From assembly GCA_003669605.1 (NCBI GenBank), contig QWOP01000012.1:1-40675 (forward strand): a stretch of DNA of 40,675 nt. Direction: 5' to 3'. The position numbers and the translations under genes are program-made. Of this stretch, positions 34,870-40,675 are shown one piece after another (within the stretch, counting starts at the first letter, position 1; every line of letters begins with the position of its first letter). This DNA is from Planctomycetota bacterium (GTDB lineage: Bacteria; Planctomycetota; Planctomycetia; Pirellulales; UBA1268). Below the pieces are notes generated by a model. It worked only from the letters and a program-made list of their open reading frames with translations. It ran no database searches and was not told the origin of the DNA.

Positions 34870-36297
34870 TCAGGCCAGAATGTCGCTGATTACCCGTCCA
34901 CTCGTATCGGTGAGCCGGAAGTCGCGGCCGGCGTGGCGGTAGGTGAGGCGCTCGTGATCGAGGCCCAAAAGATGGAGGAGCGTGGCGTGGAAGTCGGGCA
35001 TCGTCACCTTCCCCTCTTCCACGTAGTAGCCGAACTCGTCGGTCCGCCCGTGATGGATTCCCCCCTTCACGCCGCCGCCGGCCAGCCAGACGCTGAAGGC
35101 GTGGGGGTGGTGATCGCGACCGTCGGGGCCTTGGGCTGCCGGTGTCCGCCCAAACTCGGTGCCAAAGACCACCAGCGTGTCGTCGAACAGCCCCCGGGCC
35201 TTGAGGTCGTCAAGAAGGGCGGCGATCGGCTGATCGACCTTCTTGGCGTTGGTGGTGTGGTTGTTTCGCAGGTCGCCGTGGGCGTCCCAGTAATTCCGCG
35301 GATAACTGAAATTCACCTGCACGAACCGGACCCCAGCCTCCAGGCAGCGTCTGGCGAGGAGACACTGCCTGGCGTACTCGTCGGTCGGATCGGCGCCGAC
35401 CCCGTAACGGGCCAGCGTGCCGGCAGTTTCCCGGGTGATGTCGAAGACCGTCGGCGCCTCGGCCTGCATCCGGTACGCCATCTCGAAGGACGCGATCCGC
35501 GCTTCGAGCCGCTGGTCGCTGGCTGCCTGAAGTGCGTGTCGGCTATTGCGGCGGGCGAGGAGGTCGAGTTGCAGTCGCTGGAGGTTCGGCGGCTCGGCGG
35601 CGGCGAGGTTTGAGAGGCTTGCGGTCTTGAAGTCGGTGCTGCCATCGCCGATCCGCGTCCCCTGAAAACTCGCCGGCAGGAAGGCTGACCCGTAGTTCTG
35701 CGTCCCGCCGTGGTACAGCGACGGCGAGAGACTGACAAACCCAGGGATGTTTTCGTTCTCCGTCCCCAGGCCGTAGAGCGTCCAGGCGCCGAAACTCGGG
35801 CGGGCGAAGACGCCGCTGCCGGTGTTCATCGACAGCAGGGCCGGCCCATGCGACACCTGATCGCCGCCGTGCATCGAACGGATCACGCACAGGTCGTCGG
35901 CGTGACTGCCGATCAAGGGAAACAGATCGCTCACCTCGAGCCCCGACTGGCCATACCGGCGGAATTCCCAGGGGGAGGCGAGGAGATTCCCGGTGGGGGC
36001 AAACTCGAACTTCGGCTTTGGCAGCGGCAGTGGCTGGCCGTTCAGCGCCGCGAGTCTCGGCTTGGGATCGAACGAGTCGACGTGCGACACCCCGCCGTGC
36101 ATAAACAAAAACACCACCCGCTTTGCCCGGGGAAGAAAGTGCGGGGCCCGGGGGCTGAGCGCGGAGCTGGCGGCGAGTGGCCCCGGCGGGGGGGCATCGG
36201 CAACGGCCCGCTCGCCGGCCAAGAGGCCGAGGAGGGCCGTGTGGCCAAATCCACAGGCACTCTTTCTGAGCCATTGGCGGCGGTGGAGATGGTCCAT
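34870..36297 (-). CDS. DUF1501 family protein (sulfatase-like fold, Tat-type leader)
   Basis: A 475-residue protein with a leader resembling a twin-arginine signal (HRRQWLRKSACGF). The body shows the family's alkaline-phosphatase-like pattern: KRVVFLFMHGGVSHVDSFDPKP, then SHADDLCVIRSMHG, QVSHGPALLSMNTG, ARQCLLARRCLEAGVRFVQV and DTLVVFGTEFGRTP. The biochemical role of DUF1501 is not established. It is 15 bases downstream of the DUF1553 gene, the arrangement seen in many planctomycete genomes where the two families are paired in large numbers. The ATG at 36297 has only a weak ribosome site, so translation may depend on coupling to the upstream gene. Confidence 0.92.
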   Translation of the reverse strand: MDHLHRRQWLRKSACGFGHTALLGLLAGERAVADAPPPGPLAASSALSPRAPHFLPRAKRVVFLFMHGGVSHVDSFDPKPRLAALNGQPLPLPKPKFEFAPTGNLLASPWEFRRYGQSGLEVSDLFPLIGSHADDLCVIRSMHGGDQVSHGPALLSMNTGSGVFARPSFGAWTLYGLGTENENIPGFVSLSPSLYHGGTQNYGSAFLPASFQGTRIGDGSTDFKTASLSNLAAAEPPNLQRLQLDLLARRNSRHALQAASDQRLEARIASFEMAYRMQAEAPTVFDITRETAGTLARYGVGADPTDEYARQCLLARRCLEAGVRFVQVNFSYPRNYWDAHGDLRNNHTTNAKKVDQPIAALLDDLKARGLFDDTLVVFGTEFGRTPAAQGPDGRDHHPHAFSVWLAGGGVKGGIHHGRTDEFGYYVEEGKVTMPDFHATLLHLLGLDHERLTYRHAGRDFRLTDTSGRVISDILA

Positions 36298-36312
36298 GAT
36301 CGAGCCCCGTGG

Positions 36313-39300
36313 TCAGTCGAGGTAGGCAAACTCATTGGAGCACAGCAGCGCCTGGCACCAACTCTGCCAGGCCTCCTCGCGGCGCGTCTCGGCGGGGCGG
36401 TCCTGCCCGGCGGTCGAGGAAATCGCCGCACTGAGATGGGCGTCGAGGTAGGCCAGCGACTCGGCGATCTCCTCGGGCGTCGCCCGGCGGCCGAGGGCCC
36501 GAGCGTGGGCCCGGTCGATCCGGGCCGCATCGTCGAGCCCTGGATCGTTCAACAGCGACCGGGCAAAGACGAGGGCCTGCCCGCGGACGAACGGACTGTT
36601 GACGAGGAACAGCGCCTGCGAGGCAACGGTGGTCTCGTTGCGGACAGCAGTTACGCCGTTGGGATCGGCGGCGTCGAAGAGGGCGAGGACATCGGGGAGC
36701 ATGTTCCGCACTGCCGGGAGGTAGATGCTCCGCTTCGTAAACGTCGTGTAGACAGGATCGTCGACGGCGAGCCGGTTGGGCTTGATCAGCGCGCCGATGT
36801 CCTCTGCCTTTTCCAGCAGCACTTTCGCACTCTCGTCGCTACCGGGCGTGCGGTCGAGCCCGCCGGCGGCGGCCAGCACCGCGTCGCGCAACTGCTCGGC
36901 CGTGAGCCGACGGCTCGGAGATGATGCCAGCCAGCGGCCTTCGGGATCGGACTGGTGAGCACTCGGAGAGGGAGTCGCTGATCGGCAGTAGGTGGCGGAG
37001 TCGAGAATCAACCGGTGGAGCGCCTTGACGCTCCACCCCGATTCCATAAACCGGGTGGCGAGATAGTCGAGGAGCTCCGGATGGGAGGGGAGTTCGCCAC
37101 GGGTGCCGAAATTGTCACTGGTGGCCACCAGTCCGCGGCCGAAGTGTTGCTGCCAGATCCGGTTGGCCATGACCCGCGCCGTGAGCGGGTTTTTTTCATG
37201 GGCGATCCAGCGGGCCAATTCGAGCCGGCCGCTGCCGCCCGAGGGGGCGAATGGTGGTTCTGTTTTCGCTTCGGCGGCCGCACTGGAGCTCCCTCCCTCC
37301 GCCGCCCCGACGGCGAGCGCAGTGAAAACGCCGGGGATGCCGCGGGGGACGATGCCGCCGAGCTGAAAACGGTTGCCGCGGAGATGGACACGGAGATTGC
37401 GGGGGAGGGCTTCCTTCGGCGCCATCACCGAAATCGGTTCCTGGCCGGCGCCCGTCGGAACCAAAAATTCCCACCACATCGAGGCGTTGCGGGCCTCGTT
37501 CTGAAACGGTTCGGTGCTGCGGAAGATGCCGGCGAGGGCGTAGTAGTCGGTGGTCCGGATGCAATCGAACTTGTGGTCGTGGCAGCGGGCACAGGCGATT
37601 GTCAGGCCGAGGAAGGCCCGGCCGGTAACGTCGATTTGATCGTCGACAATATCGAGACGCGACTGCTCCTTATCGGTTTCAGCCAGCGCCTTGGGGCCGA
37701 TCATCAGGTAGCCGGTGGCGATGGTGCGGGCTGCGTCGGTGGCGGCGTCGCCGCTGGAGGGCAGAAGGTCGCCGGCGAGTTGCTCGACGAGAAACTGGTC
37801 GTGGGGAAGGTCGCGGTTGCAGGCGTCGATGACCCAGTTGCGGTAGCGCCAGGCCTGCGTCATCACGGCATTGGCGTCGTTGGCCGTGGTTTCGGCGAAG
37901 CGGACAACGTCGAGCCACTGGCGGGCTTGATGCTCGCCGTAGTGCGGCGAGGCGAGGAGCCGGTTGACCGCCGCGCTCCACGCCTGCGGTGATTGCTCAG
38001 CGAGGAACGCGGCCGTCTCCTCTGGGCTCGGTGGCAGGCCGGTGAGATCAAACGTCACGCGCCGCAATAGCGCCGCGCGGCCGGCCGGAGGGGCGGGCTC
38101 GATGCCGAGTTCGTCGAGCCGGCTGTGCACGAATCGGTCGATGGCGGTCGGCGCGGGATTGGAATCGTGCACTACCGGCAGCGGTGGATCGCGTGGGGGC
38201 TGGTAAGCCCAGTGGGCCCGCTCGGCGGGGGAGTAGAGCGCGGTGGAAGTCGCGCGGTGCGGCCCGCCGAGATTGAGGGCGTACTTGTCGCTGAGCCAGG
38301 CTTCGAGGCCTTGGCGGGCATGGTCATCGAGCGCGGCGTCGAACACCAGCGCCTCGCCGACGTCGCCGCGCACCGAGCCGGACCACGACACCGCCTTCCC
38401 CAGAAAGGCGCCGATGTCGGCGCGGTGGCGGAGGGCAGGGACAGTGTCGCGCCCCTCGACGACCGCGACGGGGACGCCGTCGATAAAGACGCGCGTCGCG
38501 GTGCGCATCGCTCCCGGCTCCTTGACGGCGACAAGCAGCGTCGGCCGGCCGTAGTGTGGGCGGAACGAGCCGGGCCCGAGTGAGGCGTCGTGGTTCCAGC
38601 CGCCGGCGACATGGAGGGCGTGATCCTCGGCCCGGTTGATCTGCAAAATGGCAGCCAGAGGGAGCCCCGGATCGGTTCCAGGATTCGCCGGATCGCCGAT
38701 TCCGAGGATGCCGTCGTGTGGGTTGCCGACATCGTGAAGCTCGAGGTTGACCACCGCCACTAGCGTATAGGGGGCGTCGCCATCAATCGGCACCGGCAGG
38801 CTCGGCGACGAGGCGTAGCCGGTGTCGTTGGTAAAGCGGACCGCAGGGCGGCGGTGGAGCGCACTTGCGCGGACAAACCTCCCGGCCGTGCCGGTGCCAT
38901 CGGTGCGGATCCCCTTGGTGGCACTGGCATCGCGGCCGTGACGGCTCGAGTCGGGCCACACCGGCACTTCCGCGCCGTCCTCAAGGAAGAGCGAGTCAGC
39001 CCGCAGCCACCATTGCAGATGGTCGGCCAGCGGGGCAGCATCGGGCGCAACCGGCTGGGCGAAAAGAGGCTCGTGAAGGGGGGCACCCGGCCGACTGCCG
39101 GGAGCGGCGTCCTCTGCCGGCCAGACGGCCCCAGCAGCCACCCAGTTGATGAGGTCCTCGATTTGCTGCCCTTCGAGTCGGCCGTCCGGGGGCATCTGGA
39201 GGCCGTCGGCATGGCTGACTGCCCGGATCAGAAGGCTCTCCAGTGGACGGCCTTGCTCGATGGCGGGGCCCGAGTCTCCTCCCTGCAAAAGGGCCATTCG

Positions 39301-39513
39301 GCTATCGAGCCGCAGGCCCCCCTGGGCCTTGTCGCCAGCATGGCAGGAGTGGCAGCGTTTCACGAGCAATGGCCGGACGAACCGCTCGAAGTGGTCGTCC
39401 GCCGCGGTGGGCGACAGAGCACATGCCGCGGCAGGGAAGAGGACTGCCACCACCGCGCAGAGCCTGGAGGCGATTGACACGAGCAAACGCGGAGCCTGCG
39501 CCGGCGTTGACAT
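36313..39513 (-). CDS. PSCyt1 - LamG-like - DUF1549 - DUF1553 planctomycete cytochrome protein
   Basis: A 1066-residue exported protein. After a signal peptide (about 10-33) comes the planctomycete cytochrome domain with one heme motif CHSCH at 54-58. A concanavalin/LamG-like insert (about 145-400: [61 protein letters not shown]) follows. Next are DUF1549 ([32 protein letters not shown]; second heme-type motif in [10 protein letters not shown]) and DUF1553 ([35 protein letters not shown]). The family is thought to act at the cell surface, perhaps in binding or oxidising polysaccharides, but this is unproven. ATG 39513 has GGGGA eight bases upstream; it leads the DUF1501 operon. Confidence 0.92.
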   Translation of the reverse strand: MSTPAQAPRLLVSIASRLCAVVAVLFPAAACALSPTAADDHFERFVRPLLVKRCHSCHAGDKAQGGLRLDSRMALLQGGDSGPAIEQGRPLESLLIRAVSHADGLQMPPDGRLEGQQIEDLINWVAAGAVWPAEDAAPGSRPGAPLHEPLFAQPVAPDAAPLADHLQWWLRADSLFLEDGAEVPVWPDSSRHGRDASATKGIRTDGTGTAGRFVRASALHRRPAVRFTNDTGYASSPSLPVPIDGDAPYTLVAVVNLELHDVGNPHDGILGIGDPANPGTDPGLPLAAILQINRAEDHALHVAGGWNHDASLGPGSFRPHYGRPTLLVAVKEPGAMRTATRVFIDGVPVAVVEGRDTVPALRHRADIGAFLGKAVSWSGSVRGDVGEALVFDAALDDHARQGLEAWLSDKYALNLGGPHRATSTALYSPAERAHWAYQPPRDPPLPVVHDSNPAPTAIDRFVHSRLDELGIEPAPPAGRAALLRRVTFDLTGLPPSPEETAAFLAEQSPQAWSAAVNRLLASPHYGEHQARQWLDVVRFAETTANDANAVMTQAWRYRNWVIDACNRDLPHDQFLVEQLAGDLLPSSGDAATDAARTIATGYLMIGPKALAETDKEQSRLDIVDDQIDVTGRAFLGLTIACARCHDHKFDCIRTTDYYALAGIFRSTEPFQNEARNASMWWEFLVPTGAGQEPISVMAPKEALPRNLRVHLRGNRFQLGGIVPRGIPGVFTALAVGAAEGGSSSAAAEAKTEPPFAPSGGSGRLELARWIAHEKNPLTARVMANRIWQQHFGRGLVATSDNFGTRGELPSHPELLDYLATRFMESGWSVKALHRLILDSATYCRSATPSPSAHQSDPEGRWLASSPSRRLTAEQLRDAVLAAAGGLDRTPGSDESAKVLLEKAEDIGALIKPNRLAVDDPVYTTFTKRSIYLPAVRNMLPDVLALFDAADPNGVTAVRNETTVASQALFLVNSPFVRGQALVFARSLLNDPGLDDAARIDRAHARALGRRATPEEIAESLAYLDAHLSAAISSTAGQDRPAETRREEAWQSWCQALLCSNEFAYLD

Positions 39514-39884
39514 AACTTCGTCCCCAGGGATCGACCGCTGTTTCAAGTGTGCGTTGCCCCGGGAGGGCAAGTCAACCGCCGCGGCCGGTTGTCGCCAGGC
39601 CCCTGGGCTGCGGTGAAGCGACGTTGACGGGCTGTTAGGAAAAAGGTGCCAGCCACCAAATCTGGGTAGTCATCGGCCAGAAGAAGCTCTCAGGCGGCCA
39701 AAAGGATGGGCCACTTTCGCTACCACAAGCCCCTGACCGGAGATGGAAAAAATGGGCGCTGTTTCTTTGGCACCCTTTTCTTGCGCGCGGGGAACGTAAG
39801 CAACAAATTGAGATTTCCCAATTCACCTTCAGGATGTACACCACGCTCGTCCACGACTGATCCAAGTGAAGAAGGGAGTCTGAG
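39514..39884. other. Divergent intergenic region with an inverted repeat
   Basis: A 371-base gap between the DUF1553 gene and the Gly-zipper protein gene. GC content falls here relative to the genes. It holds the inverted repeat described separately at 39639-39780 and an AT-richer stretch (about 39800-39840) just upstream of the small secreted protein, where a promoter may lie. No reading frame in it has coding character. Confidence 0.5.
39639..39780. repeat. 13-base inverted repeat bounding a 142-base segment
   Basis: GAAAAAGGTGCCA (39639-39651) and TGGCACCCTTTTC (39768-39780) are reverse complements except for one base. The left arm continues GCCACC, so GGTGCCAGCCACC is itself nearly self-complementary. 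Terminal repeats of this A-run/GGTGCC form recall REP-like elements mobilised by Y1 (REP-associated) transposases, but no transposase is encoded here. Small non-coding element or remnant is the best guess. Confidence 0.55.
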
Positions 39885-40427
39885 ATGAGGATGAGAATCA
39901 AGCAGAAGATGGGGCTGTTCCTCGCGGTATCGACGATGGCGACGTGGCTAGTGATGGCGACCGCGGCGCAGGCTGGTCCGCCCCCGCTCAGTACCAATCC
40001 GGGGAATCTGGCGATCTTTCCGGCGAAGGGACAAAGCCCCGAGCAGCAGAGGCTCGATGAGTCCGCTGCCTACGATTGGGCCACACAGCAAACCGGCTGG
40101 GATCCGTATCAGGCGAAGGCCTTGCTCGACCAGCAGGGTCATGCGGCGGCGGATGCCGCCGGCGCTGCGCGGGGCGGGGCCGTGAAAGGTGCTGCAGGTG
40201 GGGCGCTGGTGGGAGTCGCTGTCGGCGCCATCGCGGGCGATGCCGGCAAGGGGGCAGCCATCGGCGCTACCTCGTTGGGCCTCACCGGCGGGATGCGCTC
40301 ACGGCGGGCTGTGAAGGCCGCCGGAAACACCTCCACAACGGCCGTGGCTGGCTACCAGCAGGCGTACGCGGTGTGGAGCCGAAACTTCATGGCAGCCATG
40401 GAAGCCAAGGGCTACACGGTGCGGTGA
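39885..40427 (+). CDS. Small exported glycine-zipper protein
   Basis: A 180-residue protein with a Sec signal peptide (basic MRMRIKQK, hydrophobic core, cleavage near ATAAQAG). The mature N-terminus is polar; residues 90-135 form a glycine zipper with Gly/Ala spaced every four residues (GAARGGAVKGAAGGALVGVA, then GAIAGDAGKGAAIGA), as in YMGG-like/OmpA-associated outer-membrane proteins. The C-terminal segment ends SRNFMAAMEAKGYTVR, similar to other Gly-zipper proteins with a terminal 'KGY-V' pattern. AAGGGAG at 39872-39878 with a 6-base spacer supports ATG 39885. Probably inserts in or associates with the outer membrane; function unknown. Confidence 0.8.
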   Translation: MRMRIKQKMGLFLAVSTMATWLVMATAAQAGPPPLSTNPGNLAIFPAKGQSPEQQRLDESAAYDWATQQTGWDPYQAKALLDQQGHAAADAAGAARGGAVKGAAGGALVGVAVGAIAGDAGKGAAIGATSLGLTGGMRSRRAVKAAGNTSTTAVAGYQQAYAVWSRNFMAAMEAKGYTVR

Positions 40428-40520
40428 AGCAGCAGCATTGACAACAGTGAGCGATTATGCGGGCGGCTGACGCCGACTGCTTTCTTCCAATACAGACACG
40501 ACAGCGAAGGGAGTTGATAG

Positions 40521-40675
40521 ATGGCAATGACGATGATGAGGTGCGTGGGGCTGGCTCTGGCGGCGAATCTGGTGCTGCTTGGCAGTGCGTGGGCCGATCA
40601 GGCCGATCAGGCATGGATCTGTGCGGTCTCGTCGGCCGTGGCTGTCGATGAGGATGGCACAGTGGGGCCTCCCGA
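40521..40675 (+). CDS. Exported protein, 5' part only (cut by window edge)
   Basis: From ATG 40521 the frame is open to the window end (51 codons). A GAAGGGAG ribosome site at 40506-40513 with a 7-base spacer is strong. The product starts MAMTMMRCVGLALAANLVLL, a clear Sec signal peptide with likely cleavage after SAWA, then DQADQAWICAVSSAVAVDED. The family is not identifiable. It follows the Gly-zipper gene by 93 bases with a similar ribosome site, so the two may be co-transcribed. Confidence 0.7.
   Translation, partial: MAMTMMRCVGLALAANLVLLGSAWADQADQAWICAVSSAVAVDEDGTVGPP

Overview
The window looks like chromosomal DNA of a Planctomycetes bacterium, probably of the Pirellula type. The evidence is high GC coding sequence, a paired DUF1553/DUF1501 module with a planctomycete cytochrome domain (PSCyt1), a DUF1559 pseudopilin-core protein, and a secreted protein with an LEPR-XLL-like N-terminal motif. 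No tRNA, rRNA, CRISPR array, insertion sequence or phage gene was seen.

Layout. (a) 1-6180, plus strand: tail of an unknown gene, then an iron-type alcohol dehydrogenase, a succinate-semialdehyde-type aldehyde dehydrogenase, an IlvD/Edd sugar-acid dehydratase and an exported serine hydrolase, probably one operon for oxidative use of a sugar acid. (b) 6220-10481: a LuxR-type regulator facing a CaiB/BaiF-type CoA-transferase whose halves appear permuted, then an OprB-type porin. (c) 10744-14675, plus strand: a P-loop kinase-like protein, a coiled-coil reading frame of exact 36-residue repeats that lacks a usable start and carries an in-frame TGA, and a GAF-GAF-PAS adenylate cyclase of the cyanobacterial CyaB1 type. 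(d) 14820-22702, minus strand: a seven-heme cytochrome c/TPR lipoprotein, a very large fusion of an AmpG-like transporter with a glycoside hydrolase and two carbohydrate-binding-like domains, and the DUF1559 protein. (e) 23022-30600, plus strand: an MdtABC-type RND efflux operon without an outer-membrane factor. (f) 30618-39513, minus strand: DUF1553 and DUF1501 proteins, an arylsulfotransferase-like secreted protein with FG-GAP-like repeats, and a Tat-exported barrel protein. (g) 39514-40675: a spacer with an inverted repeat, then two small exported proteins, the last cut by the window edge.

The two most unusual items are the transporter-hydrolase fusion at 16233-20381 and the interrupted 36-residue-repeat frame at 11438-12250 just before the cyclase. 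The fusion would place a large hydrolase on the periplasmic face of the transporter that could take up its product. The repeat frame is either a broken gene or one using a non-standard start or recoding. Functions are assigned by reading motifs and remembered family patterns; no database search was run.
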